From: Myxococcales bacterium
Lineage (GTDB): Bacteria > Myxococcota_A > SURF-8
DNA length: 36,110 nucleotides
Reading direction: 5' to 3'
Assembly (NCBI GenBank): GCA_003598065.1
Contig: QZKR01000044.1
Coordinates: forward strand, 1-36,110
Both the position numbers and the translations under genes were made by a program. The notes under the pieces were generated by a model. It saw only the letters and a list, made by a program, of their open reading frames with translations. It did no database searches and was not told the DNA's origin. This document shows, one piece after another, positions 1-7,649 of the stretch. Numbering within the stretch: position 1 is the stretch's first letter; each line of letters starts with the position of its first letter.

Positions 1-1427
1 GCGTCGCCACGGTCGCCGTCTATTCCGACGCCGACCGCCATGCGCCGCATGTCGTCCAGGCCGACGAGGCCGTGCTGCTCGGCGACGCCGCGCCGTCGGC
101 CAGCTACCTGAACATCGACAAACTCATCGCCGCCGCCCGGCAGACCGGCGCCGAGGCGCTCCATCCGGGCTACGGCTTTCTGTCCGAGAACCCCGTTTTC
201 GCCGAACGGGTCGCGGCCGGCGGCCTCGTGTTCATCGGCCCTGGCGCCGAGGCGATGCGGCGGCTCGGCGACAAGGTCGCGGCGCGCAACCTCGCCCGGC
301 AAGCCGGCGTGCCGACAGTTCCCGGCATGGATGCCCCGGAAGCCGATGAAAATCGCCTGGCGGCGGCGGCCGAGCGCATCGGCTATCCCGTGCTGATCAA
401 GGCCTCCGCCGGCGGCGGCGGCAAGGGGATGCGCGTCGTCGAGCGCCCGCAGGCCTTGCCCGAAGCGGCCCGGCTCGCCGCCAGCGAGGCGCAGTCGGCC
501 TTCGGCGACGGGCGAATCTTCCTGGAGAAATACCTCCCGCGTCCCCGCCACGTGGAAATTCAAGTGCTGGGCGACCATCACGGTTCCGTCATTTACCTGG
601 GCGAGCGCGAATGCTCCATTCAGCGCCGGCATCAGAAGATCGTCGAGGAATCGCCATCGCCCGCCCTGGATGCGGCCCTGCGCCGGCGCATGGGCGAGGC
701 CGCCGTCCGTCTGGCCAAGGCCGCCGGCTACACGAACGCCGGCACGGTGGAGTTTCTGCTCGACGAGTCCGGCGATTTCTATTTCCTCGAAGTGAACACG
801 CGCCTGCAGGTCGAGCACCCGGTAACCGAGATGGTCACCGGCCTCGACCTCGTGCGTCTTCAGTTGAATATCGCCGCCGGCCAGCCGCTGGGGATCGCGC
901 AGAGCGACGTCGCGCCGCGCGGGCACGCCATCGAATGTCGCATCTACGCCGAAGATCCGGCGGCGGGCTTCATCCCCTCGCCGGGTAGGATCTTGCTGGC
1001 CGAAGCGCCGGCGGGGCCCGGCATCCGTTACGATCATGCCGTCGTCAGCGGCATGGAAGTCCCCGTGCATTACGATCCGCTGTTGGGAAAGCTGATCGCC
1101 TTCGCCGAGACACGCGAGGCCTGCATCGCCCGTATGAAACGCGCCCTGGCGGAATGCGTCGTGCTCGGCGTGCGCACGCCGATCGAATACCTGATCGACG
1201 TGTTGTCGCACTCGGCGTTTGAGCAGGGAAAAACGCACACCCATTTTCTCGGCGAGCATTTCGCCGCCTGGCGTCCCGACGCCGCGTCGGATACGGCGGC
1301 GGCGGTCGGCTATCTGCTGGAAACCGCTCATGGCGTCTCCGCTCCCTCCGGAGCGGCGCGGACCGATCAAACGGCGGAGTTTTCGCCCTGGCGGCGGCTG
1401 GGCCGCTGGGATCTCGCGGAAGGCTAG
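1..1427 (+). CDS. Biotin carboxylase subunit of an acyl-CoA carboxylase (5' truncated)
   Basis: This is the ATP-dependent biotin carboxylase half of an acetyl-, propionyl- or methylcrotonyl-CoA carboxylase. It carboxylates the biotin on the carrier protein encoded next. The frame is open from base 3 to the stop at 1425-1427, and the family N-terminus (about 25-30 residues) lies outside the window. A GTG at 72 is internal, because the upstream residues VATVAVYSDADRHAP already match the family. Visible motifs are the glycine-rich ATP-grasp loop (ASAGGGGKGM), the HVEIQVLGD strand, GERECSIQRRHQKIVEE, the metal and bicarbonate segment EVNTRLQVEHPVTE, and ECRIYAEDP. The protein stops after the biotin carboxylase domain, unlike the fused alpha subunits of most methylcrotonyl- or propionyl-CoA carboxylases. 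The carboxyltransferase gene is not in the window and may lie upstream. Substrate cannot be read from the sequence; the adjacent hydratase favours a methylcrotonyl-CoA-like substrate (inference). Confidence 0.95.
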   Translation, partial: VATVAVYSDADRHAPHVVQADEAVLLGDAAPSASYLNIDKLIAAARQTGAEALHPGYGFLSENPVFAERVAAGGLVFIGPGAEAMRRLGDKVAARNLARQAGVPTVPGMDAPEADENRLAAAAERIGYPVLIKASAGGGGKGMRVVERPQALPEAARLAASEAQSAFGDGRIFLEKYLPRPRHVEIQVLGDHHGSVIYLGERECSIQRRHQKIVEESPSPALDAALRRRMGEAAVRLAKAAGYTNAGTVEFLLDESGDFYFLEVNTRLQVEHPVTEMVTGLDLVRLQLNIAAGQPLGIAQSDVAPRGHAIECRIYAEDPAAGFIPSPGRILLAEAPAGPGIRYDHAVVSGMEVPVHYDPLLGKLIAFAETREACIARMKRALAECVVLGVRTPIEYLIDVLSHSAFEQGKTHTHFLGEHFAAWRPDAASDTAAAVGYLLETAHGVSAPSGAARTDQTAEFSPWRRLGRWDLAEG

Positions 1428-1440
1428 AACGGATTTAACG

Positions 1441-1962
1441 ATGGAATGGACGCTGCGGATTGATGGCCGCGATCTGCGCCTGCGCGAAACGCCGGATGGG
1501 GCGGACGCCCTACGCCTCGAACTGGACGGCGATTCCACTCTTGTCGGCTGGGAACGGCTCGATGCGAACCGCTGGCGTATCCTGATCGACGGCGTCCCTC
1601 GCCTGCTGCACGTCGCCCGGACTGAAGGCGGCGTCTGGGTGTGGATCGACGGGCGGGCGCGTTTCGTCGCCAATGCGGACGACGAGCGCCGGCGGCGGCG
1701 GGGAAAAGCGGAATCCTCCGGCCCCGGGATCGTCACGCCGCCCATGCCCGGCGTGGTCGTGCGCCTCGCCGTCGCGGTCGGCGACGCCGTCGCCAAAGGA
1801 CAATGCTTAGTGGTCGTGTCGGCGATGAAGATGGAATCGGAACTTGCCGCGCCATACGCCGGGACGGTGACGGCCATCCGCACGGCGCAGGGTGCAAAGG
1901 TGATGCCGGGCGAGGTGCTGGTGGAGATCGCCCCGACGCCCAAGGAGAACGAACATGCCTGA
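1441..1962 (+). CDS. Biotin carboxyl carrier subunit of the acyl-CoA carboxylase
   Basis: This 173-residue protein carries the biotin arm for the preceding carboxylase. The C-terminal biotinyl/lipoyl domain (about residues 97-165) begins VTPPMPGVV and contains SAMKMES, with the acceptor lysine at residue 130. The common form is EAMKM, but SAMKM is also found in acyl-CoA carboxylases. Residues 1-80 are beta-rich and may correspond to the linking domain that sits between the biotin carboxylase and carrier domains of fused alpha subunits. Residues 82-90 are an Arg/Lys-rich hinge. The ATG at 1441 was chosen because it lies 13 nt after the previous stop; the open frame upstream of it only shadows the carboxylase gene. 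It overlaps the next gene by 8 nt, so the two are probably translationally coupled. The usual alpha subunit appears split into two genes here. Confidence 0.9.
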   Translation: MEWTLRIDGRDLRLRETPDGADALRLELDGDSTLVGWERLDANRWRILIDGVPRLLHVARTEGGVWVWIDGRARFVANADDERRRRRGKAESSGPGIVTPPMPGVVVRLAVAVGDAVAKGQCLVVVSAMKMESELAAPYAGTVTAIRTAQGAKVMPGEVLVEIAPTPKENEHA

Positions 1963-2728
1963 CCTGGATCTGCTGTTCGCCTATGACGGCCATACGGCCG
2001 TGCTGACGCTGAATCGCGAGGCGCGCCGCAACGCGATTTCCGTGGAGATGATCGACCTGTTCCAGCGCTATCTGGATGACATCGAGGCCGATCCCAATAT
2101 CCGTTCCGTGTGCATCACGGGAGCCGGCGACAAGGCCTTCTGCTCCGGCGCGGACCTGGGAGGCGGCCTCGCCGGCGGCGCGTCGGCTGACGGCCCGAAA
2201 AAATACGCCGCGCTGCTCAAGCGGCTGGCCTCCTTTCCGCGCCCGCTGATCGCGAAACTCAACGGGCATTGTCTGGCGGGCGGCCTGGGGCTGATGCTGT
2301 CCTGCGACATGGTTTACGCCCGCGCCGACATCAAGATCGGCACGCCGGAAGTAGGCGTCGGTCTGTTCCCGATGATGATCGGCGCGCTGATTTTCCGCAA
2401 TGCGACGCGCAAGAAAGCGCTGGAAATGATCTACACGGCGCGGCTGATGCCGGCCGACGAGGCCGAGCGGATGGGGCTGATCACCCGCGCCTATCCGCCG
2501 GACCAGCTGGATGCGGCGGCGGCCGAGAAATTGGCGCAGATCAATCGCCAGGCGCCCCTGGCCATCCGCGTTGGCCGGCAGGCGTTCGCCCTAGCGGAGG
2601 AAATGCCGCTCGATCGGGCGCTCGATCATCTCTGCGCCAAACTGGGCGAGCTCTTGCAAACCGAGGACGCCGCCGAAGGCCTGACGGCCTTCTTCGAAAA
2701 ACGCGAACCGGTCTGGAAAAACCGCTAA
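1955..2728 (+). CDS. Enoyl-CoA hydratase/isomerase family protein (crotonase fold)
   Basis: A 257-residue crotonase-family enzyme, probably hydrating an unsaturated acyl-CoA. The oxyanion-hole segments are present (AFCSGADL near residue 65 and GHCLAGGLGL near residue 110). Both catalytic glutamates of classical hydratases have counterparts, E132 in TPEVGVG and E157 in KALEMIY, so this looks like an active hydratase rather than an isomerase. The C-terminal FFEKREPVWKNR is typical of the family, and the length is normal. The start overlaps the biotin-carrier gene by 8 nt. Next to a biotin-dependent carboxylase, a methylglutaconyl-CoA hydratase role in leucine or isoprenoid catabolism is a reasonable inference. 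A general enoyl-CoA hydratase of another acyl-CoA pathway cannot be excluded. Confidence 0.92.
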   Translation: MPDLDLLFAYDGHTAVLTLNREARRNAISVEMIDLFQRYLDDIEADPNIRSVCITGAGDKAFCSGADLGGGLAGGASADGPKKYAALLKRLASFPRPLIAKLNGHCLAGGLGLMLSCDMVYARADIKIGTPEVGVGLFPMMIGALIFRNATRKKALEMIYTARLMPADEAERMGLITRAYPPDQLDAAAAEKLAQINRQAPLAIRVGRQAFALAEEMPLDRALDHLCAKLGELLQTEDAAEGLTAFFEKREPVWKNR

Positions 2729-2749
2729 CCAAGGAAGGCGAGGCCCGCG

Positions 2750-3634
2750 ATGTCGATGTGGACCAAGGACAATATGGATTTCGACCGCCCCTGCATGATC
2801 ACCTGCGCCCTCTCGGGCGTCGTCGCCAACCGCGCCCAGTGCCCGGCGATCCCCTACACGCCGGAGGAGTACGCCGCCGAGGCGAAGCGCGCCTACGAGG
2901 CCGGCGCGGCGGCGGCGCACATCCACGCGCGTTCGCCGGACGGCGCGCCGAGCTACGAAATCGAGGATTACCGGAACATCTACGACGCCGTGACCGCCGC
3001 CTGCCCGATCATCATCAACTTCTCGACGGGCGCGATCAACATCAGCACCCTGCAGAAAACGCAGCACATCACGGCCATCAAGCCCGCCATCGGCGCGCTG
3101 AACATGGGCTCGATGAACTACGCCAAATATCACGACAAGCGCAAGGACTTCGTTTTCGAGTTCGTCTTCCAGAACCCCTTCCACGAAATCATCGACATCG
3201 TCAAGGCGATGAACGAGGTCGGCTCGAAGCCCGAAATGGAATGCTTCGACATCGGTCATATCGGCAACAGCTACCCGTTGATCGACATGGGATTGCTGAA
3301 GCCGCCGTACCAGTATAGTCTGATTATGGGCGTGATGGGCGGCGTGCCGCCGACCGTGCCCAATCTGGTGCGCATGGTCGAGCAGCTTCCGCCGCGCAGC
3401 GACTGGGAATTGATCGGCATCAGCCGCGACCAATGGCGGCTGGCGGCGGCGGCGATCGCTCTCGGCGGCAACGTGCGCGTGGGCCTGGAGGACAACTTCT
3501 ATCTCTCCGACGGCGAGATGGCCCGCTCCAACGGCGACCTCGTCGCCAAGGCCGCCCGCATGGTGCGCGATCAGGGACGCGAGCCGGCGACCGTCGAGCA
3601 GTGCCGCGAGCGGCTGGGGTTGGTCAATCGCTGA
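2750..3634 (+). CDS. Beta-keto acid cleavage enzyme (BKACE, DUF849 family)
   Basis: The 294-residue product belongs to the zinc-dependent family typified by 3-keto-5-aminohexanoate cleavage enzyme (Kce). These enzymes condense a beta-keto acid with acetyl-CoA, yielding acetoacetate and a new CoA ester. Expected zinc ligands are visible: H57 and H59 in AHIHAR, and E247 in RVGLEDN. The flanking segments NFSTGA, MECFDIGH and GVMGGVPPT are also family hallmarks. The start at 2750 follows a purine-rich ribosome binding site (aaggaaggcgag) and lies 21 nt after the hydratase stop, so it is probably the last catabolic gene of this operon. Substrate specificity in this family is broad and cannot be read by eye. 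A role in handling a keto acid formed by the preceding enzymes is an inference. Confidence 0.92.
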   Translation: MSMWTKDNMDFDRPCMITCALSGVVANRAQCPAIPYTPEEYAAEAKRAYEAGAAAAHIHARSPDGAPSYEIEDYRNIYDAVTAACPIIINFSTGAINISTLQKTQHITAIKPAIGALNMGSMNYAKYHDKRKDFVFEFVFQNPFHEIIDIVKAMNEVGSKPEMECFDIGHIGNSYPLIDMGLLKPPYQYSLIMGVMGGVPPTVPNLVRMVEQLPPRSDWELIGISRDQWRLAAAAIALGGNVRVGLEDNFYLSDGEMARSNGDLVAKAARMVRDQGREPATVEQCRERLGLVNR

Positions 3635-3677
3635 GGCGTAAAGGAAAAACGGCCCGAAAGCCGGAAAGGAACTTGCC

Positions 3678-5249
3678 ATGCTTGCTAAGCTTATAACACC
3701 CTTCGCATGGCTTATTCCACTGCTGCTGATTATCGGCTGCTCTTCAAGCTCATCAAATGGCGACCCCGCCGCCGACGGCGATACGGACGCGGACGCCGGC
3801 GACGTCGAGTCGGAACAGGAAGCGGATGCTAACGGCGAGAACGAGGCAGACGGCGACGCCGAAGAGGGGCCGCCGCGCTTCGAGCCCATCGAATGCCCGG
3901 AGGTCGAAGGAACGGCGATGAATCTGCGGGAGAAGGCGGCGGCCTTCGACGCCGTCGCACGCCGCTGGCATCTGCCGGCGGGACAGGATCTCTGGTTCGG
4001 CGTTCTCTTGATGGAGGACCTGCAGACCTTCGACACAGTGGACATGAGCGACAACGTCGGCACCTGGACCGCCCTCTATTCCGCGTCGCAGTCGTTCCGC
4101 TACGCGGCGACGCGCGATCCGGAGGCGCTGGAGAACCTGCGCCGCGTCATGCGCGGGGAGCACGACATGCTGCGCATCACCGGCGTGCGCGGCCTCTTCA
4201 CCCGCGCCTTCGTCAATCCCGAGCTTCCCGGCTTCCCCACTCCCGAGCAACTGGAAAACTGGTATCCCGAGTGCGATCTGAGCGTGGAGCACTGCAAGCG
4301 CTTCAACGAGGTGACGGAAGGGGAGTTCGCCGGCTGGTGGTTCAAGAACGACGTGAGCAAGGACGAGTACGCCGCGCACATGTTCAGCATGGCCGTAGCC
4401 TTGGAGATCGTGGACGATCCGGAGGTGCGCGAGCACGCGGCCGAGATCGTCAAGGCCGTCGGCGACCACCTCGTCGATAACACGCTCAAGCTCGTCGATA
4501 TCGACGGGCAGGTCACCACCTTTGGCCATCTCACGCCTTACGCCCTGGACGACTTCCCCGGCTTCAACGCCCTGCTGGCGCTTTCCTGGGTGCGGATGGC
4601 CGCCGCCGTCGGCGGGGAGAAATACCAGAGTTTCTACGATGACTGCCTGCTGCAGAAAAACGGCGCGAACGACTGCATCCCCGGCGAGCCGGACGAGCCG
4701 TTCACGAGTCATCTATCGGACGTGGGGCTCGACCTCGACTGCACGACGAACTGGAACAATCACAACATGGCTCAGCTTTCCATGTATGCGCTGCTGCGCA
4801 CGGAGAGCGATCCGGCGCTGAAAGCGATCTACCAGGACGCCCTGCGCGATTCCTTATGGGACGCCGACGACCCGCGCCCGATGAGCGCGCAGGAAAACTC
4901 GCTCTATACGTTCTTTTATCTCGTGAACAAGAAATCGACCGATCCCTGGCCGGAGGAGGCGGCGCGGAAGGCGATCTGCTCGCTGAATCGCTACCCGGAG
5001 TCGAAGGAACACCGGCCCGTCGATACCCTCTCCCGCTATACGGAAGTCTGCCGCGATCGCAGCGACGATCCTCTGGCCGGCGTCCTCATCCCGATCGAGG
5101 AACGAAAAGCGGACAACTTCCAGTGGATCGGCAACCCCTATCTCATGGAGCAGGAGGATGGGAATCCGGCTCACGTCGAGTCGCCGGAGGACTACCTCCT
5201 GGCCTATTGGATGGGCCGCTACTTCGGCTTCATCGGCGAGGACATGTAG
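3678..5249 (+). CDS. Large predicted lipoprotein with acidic linker; paralogue of the 16843-18804 product
   Basis: Function is not recognised. The N-terminus is a lipoprotein signal peptide (hydrophobic residues 8-19, lipobox IIGC, lipidated Cys21), followed by a Ser stretch. An Asp/Glu/Gly-rich linker with DGD repeats (about residues 28-64) should hold the body away from the membrane. Residues 70-523 form a mostly helical domain with many aromatics, perhaps an alpha/alpha toroid (inference). It matches the 653-residue protein at 16843 collinearly: DPEVREHA against DDPDVDQA, DIDGQVTTFGHL against DADGRPTFYHDL, and LLAYWMGRYFG against LAAYWLGRYME. The start has AGGAA 10 nt upstream. The 43-nt gap after the BKACE gene would allow read-through. 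The metal transporter gene follows after 20 nt. It is probably a surface-exposed or periplasmic protein; an enzymatic role is possible but unsupported. Confidence 0.85.
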   Translation: MLAKLITPFAWLIPLLLIIGCSSSSSNGDPAADGDTDADAGDVESEQEADANGENEADGDAEEGPPRFEPIECPEVEGTAMNLREKAAAFDAVARRWHLPAGQDLWFGVLLMEDLQTFDTVDMSDNVGTWTALYSASQSFRYAATRDPEALENLRRVMRGEHDMLRITGVRGLFTRAFVNPELPGFPTPEQLENWYPECDLSVEHCKRFNEVTEGEFAGWWFKNDVSKDEYAAHMFSMAVALEIVDDPEVREHAAEIVKAVGDHLVDNTLKLVDIDGQVTTFGHLTPYALDDFPGFNALLALSWVRMAAAVGGEKYQSFYDDCLLQKNGANDCIPGEPDEPFTSHLSDVGLDLDCTTNWNNHNMAQLSMYALLRTESDPALKAIYQDALRDSLWDADDPRPMSAQENSLYTFFYLVNKKSTDPWPEEAARKAICSLNRYPESKEHRPVDTLSRYTEVCRDRSDDPLAGVLIPIEERKADNFQWIGNPYLMEQEDGNPAHVESPEDYLLAYWMGRYFGFIGEDM

Positions 5250-5269
5250 CCGCAGAAGGAACCTTTGCC

Positions 5270-6037
5270 ATGACCAACGATTTGCTGTTGATCGCCGGCA
5301 CGGCGGCGACGATCGGTTTCATTCACACGCTCGCCGGGCCCGATCATTACCTGCCCTTCGTCATGATCGGCCGGGCGCGCAACTGGAACCGCCCGACCTT
5401 GGCTGCCGTCACCGCCCTCTGCGGCGTGGGCCACGTCCTGTCCTCGGTGCTGCTGGGTTTCGTCGGCATCGCCATCGGCGCGGCGCTCGTCAGACTGGAG
5501 TTGATCGAAAGCGTGCGCGGCGAACTGGCCAGCTACCTGCTGATCGCCTTCGGTCTCGCCTACGGCGTCTGGGGCTTGCGCGCCGCCCGTCGCGGCCACG
5601 TCCATCGCCACAGCCACGACCATCCGCACAAGCACGATCACCCGCACGACCACGACCATGATCATCCGCACGAGCATGGCCATGATCACGCCCATGACCA
5701 CGAACGCCCCCACGACCATTACCACGTGCCCGAGGCCGACGCGGCGACGAAGAAAAGCGTCGTCTTCTGGTCGCTGTTCATCGTCTTCGTGCTCGGCCCC
5801 TGCGAGCCGCTGATCCCGTTGATCATGTTCCCCGCCGCCGCCCATTCGCTCTCCGGCGTGGTCTTCGTGTCGCTCGTCTTCGGCGTCGTCACCATCGTCA
5901 CGATGACGGCCTTGACGCTGGCCCTGCACGCCGGCGTGAAGCTGATCTCCACGGCCTGGATGGAGCGCTACGTCCACGCCCTGGCCGGCTTCATCATCGC
6001 CTCATCCGGTCTGGCCGTGGCGTTTCTGGGGTTGTGA
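5270..6037 (+). CDS. NicO/UreH-like membrane metal transporter with an alternating-histidine loop
   Basis: This 255-residue integral membrane protein has about six hydrophobic segments (near residues 5-22, 43-74, 87-103, 164-190, 195-222 and 236-255). The first helix carries FIHTLAGPDHYLPFVMIG, resembling the metal-binding HX4-5D-type signature of nickel/cobalt and UreH-like permeases. Helix 4 contains the conserved GPCEPLIPL. Between helices 3 and 4 a soluble loop (residues 110-152) has histidine at almost every second position, 21 in all, a likely metal-binding or sensing segment. The ATG at 5270 is chosen over upstream in-frame codons because it follows AGAAGGA and sits 20 nt after the lipoprotein stop. 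Co-transcription with the lipoprotein gene is likely. Whether it moves Ni, Co, Zn or another substrate, and in which direction, cannot be decided here. Confidence 0.82.
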   Translation: MTNDLLLIAGTAATIGFIHTLAGPDHYLPFVMIGRARNWNRPTLAAVTALCGVGHVLSSVLLGFVGIAIGAALVRLELIESVRGELASYLLIAFGLAYGVWGLRAARRGHVHRHSHDHPHKHDHPHDHDHDHPHEHGHDHAHDHERPHDHYHVPEADAATKKSVVFWSLFIVFVLGPCEPLIPLIMFPAAAHSLSGVVFVSLVFGVVTIVTMTALTLALHAGVKLISTAWMERYVHALAGFIIASSGLAVAFLGL

Positions 6038-6067
6038 TCGCCGCAACCGGACTCAAGCAACTTTCGT

Positions 6068-6093
6068 TGGAGCAGGTTTTCCAACCTGCTCCA
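6068..6093. repeat. Palindrome 1 of the intergenic cluster (11-bp arms, 4-nt loop)
   Basis: Perfect inverted repeat TGGAGCAGGTT / AACCTGCTCCA around a TTCC loop, followed by AAAATATTTT. It lies in the 226-nt gap between the convergent transporter and ATP-grasp genes, so it could end transcription of the transporter operon. The T-run is short, and a second, near-identical hairpin lies 36 nt further on, so a dispersed palindromic repeat is at least as likely. Confidence 0.75.
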
Positions 6094-6129
6094 AAATATT
6101 TTCCTATCCTCCGGCAACAAGAAAATGTC

Positions 6130-6154
6130 TGGAGCAGGATACAATCCTGCTCCA
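6130..6154. repeat. Palindrome 2 of the intergenic cluster (11-bp arms, 3-nt loop)
   Basis: Perfect inverted repeat TGGAGCAGGAT / ATCCTGCTCCA with an ACA loop. The first nine arm bases equal those of palindrome 1; the inner bases changed together on both arms (TT/AA to AT/AT), so pairing is kept. This is the compensatory pattern expected of a structured or mobile repeat family. Confidence 0.75.
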
Positions 6155-6164
6155 ACACCAGGGA

Positions 6165-6230
6165 GTAGGTCGGACAAATTTTTTGCCCGACACCAGCAGG
6201 GATTGTCGGGCAACAAGTCGCCCGACCTAC
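6165..6230. repeat. Nested palindrome of the GTAGGTCGG...CCGACCTAC type
   Basis: Outer arms GTAGGTCGG (6165-6173) and CCGACCTAC (6222-6230) enclose a second inverted repeat, TTGCCCGACA (6183-6192) / TGTCGGGCAA (6204-6213). The right outer arm, GTCGCCCGACCTAC, also resembles the inner arm. It reads like one palindromic repeat inserted into, or duplicated beside, another. It differs in sequence from palindromes 1 and 2 but is packed next to them. Confidence 0.7.
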
Positions 6231-6263
6231 AAGCTACGTTGTTTGCCGGGCTGCTGATTCACC

Positions 6264-7424
6264 TCAGTCTTTGAGCGCCACCGCCAGCCGCACCGCTTCC
6301 ATCAGACCGGCTTCCTCGGGATGACGGATGATATAGCTGTAGTCGCCGATCGCCTCGGCGAAAACGGAGGGCATGGGCCGGTGCATCGCCAGCGCGGGGC
6401 CGAGTTCGCGAATCAACTCGTCGTGCGATAGTTTGTAATCGTGCTCGGTGCGTCGGCCGACGTGGGCGCAAAAATATTTGCGCTTGTAGGAGAGGTCGCT
6501 CAGGCCGTTGACCACGAAGTCGGCCCAGATTTTATAGATGTCGAAGTCGCAGGCGTAGTTCCACATATCCACGGTGAAACCGCCCGGCGGGCGGACGTTG
6601 ATCTCCAGCGGCAGATAGCGCCCATCGGCGAGCTTGAACAACTCGATGTGGAAGAAGCGCTCTCGCAGGCCGAAGGCGGCGACGATCCGCCGCCCCGCCT
6701 CCTCCAGCGCCGGCGGGAACTCGCGCCTCGTGTGGTATTCCACGGGCCGCCGCTCGGCGATGAACTCGCGCACCCCCGCGCTGTAGATAAGGCCGTTGAC
6801 ATACAGGATGTTGCCCTCGCGGTCGGTGAGCCCGTCGAAACTGAGCAGCGGCGCATCGATGAATTTCTCCACCAGGCCATTGTTCGGCGGGTGGGCGAGA
6901 AACGGCGCGAGTTCGGCCTCGTTGTCGATGCGATACGTTTGCAGCGCGCCGACGCCTATGTCGGGCTTGACGATCACCGGGTAGCCGTGCTCATGCACGA
7001 AAGCGAGCAGACTCTGTGCGTTATCGATGCGGGCGGCCGGAGCGACGGCGCAGCCGGCCTGCTTGAAACGCGTCTTCATTCCCAGCTTGCTGCGCGCCTC
7101 GTTCATCTCCTTCGTCTTCGGGCCCGGGACATTGAAGTCCTCGCGCAGCCTGGCCTCGATGCCGAGCCAGTATTCGGTGAGCGATTCGATATGGTCGATG
7201 CGGCCCCAGCGATGCGTGAAATGGCCCATAGCGCGCAGCATCGCGTCGTAGTTGGTCATGTCGGGGAGGTAATAGTATTCGTTGAGATGCGCCACGAGTT
7301 CGGGGTCGAGGCTGTCGTAGGACGACTCGCCGAGGCCTAAGACCGTGGCCCCGGCCTGACGCAGGGCGATGGCGAAATGCTTCCAGTTGGGAGGGAAACC
7401 CGGCGACAGAAAAACGATGTTCAT
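6264..7424 (-). CDS. ATP-grasp domain protein (carboxylate-amine ligase-like)
   Basis: A 386-residue stand-alone ATP-grasp enzyme that should join a carboxylate to an amine or thiol using ATP. The N-terminal part (MNIVFLSPGFPPNW) is the pre-ATP-grasp Rossmann-like subdomain. K153 in VIVKPDIGVGA matches the nucleotide-binding lysine with its glycine loop, and E274/N276/R278 in LPLEINVRPPGG match the metal-binding acidic/Asn pair and Arg of the family. Biotin-carboxylase motifs for bicarbonate are absent, so it is not a second carboxylase. The start is supported by GAGGCGG about 5 nt upstream. No partner gene is adjacent: the palindrome cluster lies downstream and a separate secreted protein gene ends 225 nt upstream. 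The true substrate is unknown. Confidence 0.85.
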   Translation of the reverse strand: MNIVFLSPGFPPNWKHFAIALRQAGATVLGLGESSYDSLDPELVAHLNEYYYLPDMTNYDAMLRAMGHFTHRWGRIDHIESLTEYWLGIEARLREDFNVPGPKTKEMNEARSKLGMKTRFKQAGCAVAPAARIDNAQSLLAFVHEHGYPVIVKPDIGVGALQTYRIDNEAELAPFLAHPPNNGLVEKFIDAPLLSFDGLTDREGNILYVNGLIYSAGVREFIAERRPVEYHTRREFPPALEEAGRRIVAAFGLRERFFHIELFKLADGRYLPLEINVRPPGGFTVDMWNYACDFDIYKIWADFVVNGLSDLSYKRKYFCAHVGRRTEHDYKLSHDELIRELGPALAMHRPMPSVFAEAIGDYSYIIRHPEEAGLMEAVRLAVALKD

Positions 7425-7649
7425 GACCGCCTCGCAGCGACGGCCTCAAGCCGTCCGGTGATGGATATGCGCCTGGAATGTTTCGGATCGATCAATTGCC
7501 GTTTCTTCGCACGGTTGCTCCGCGCCGTCAATGAAGATTGGATGGAGACGGCGGCGGGAAAATTCCCTATGCAAACCGGGAAATGCCTCGTCTCGCCGCC
7601 CTCAAAGACGGCAGAAACTTGGAACAAGCTCTGCCAGCCTGCGGCCCGC

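Noticed and set aside
3776..3870. Acidic repeat region considered as a frameshifted or spurious gene start
   Set aside because: The DGD/Glu linker directly follows a good lipobox and recurs in the paralogue, so it is a genuine spacer.
2591..4063. 490-codon open frame on the - strand
   Set aside because: Antisense to the hydratase end, the BKACE gene and the lipoprotein start, all with strong family motifs; low-complexity translation.
5597..5725. CRISPR-like or tandem DNA repeat suggested by the CAC/GAC periodicity
   Set aside because: The periodicity is codon-level (His alternating with Asp/Pro) inside the transporter gene; there are no spacers.
7425..7649. Possible small gene in the 225-nt gap between the ATP-grasp and thioredoxin/PEGA genes
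   Set aside because: Short open frames there lack a ribosome binding site and recognisable sequence; no RNA fold or terminator was evident either.
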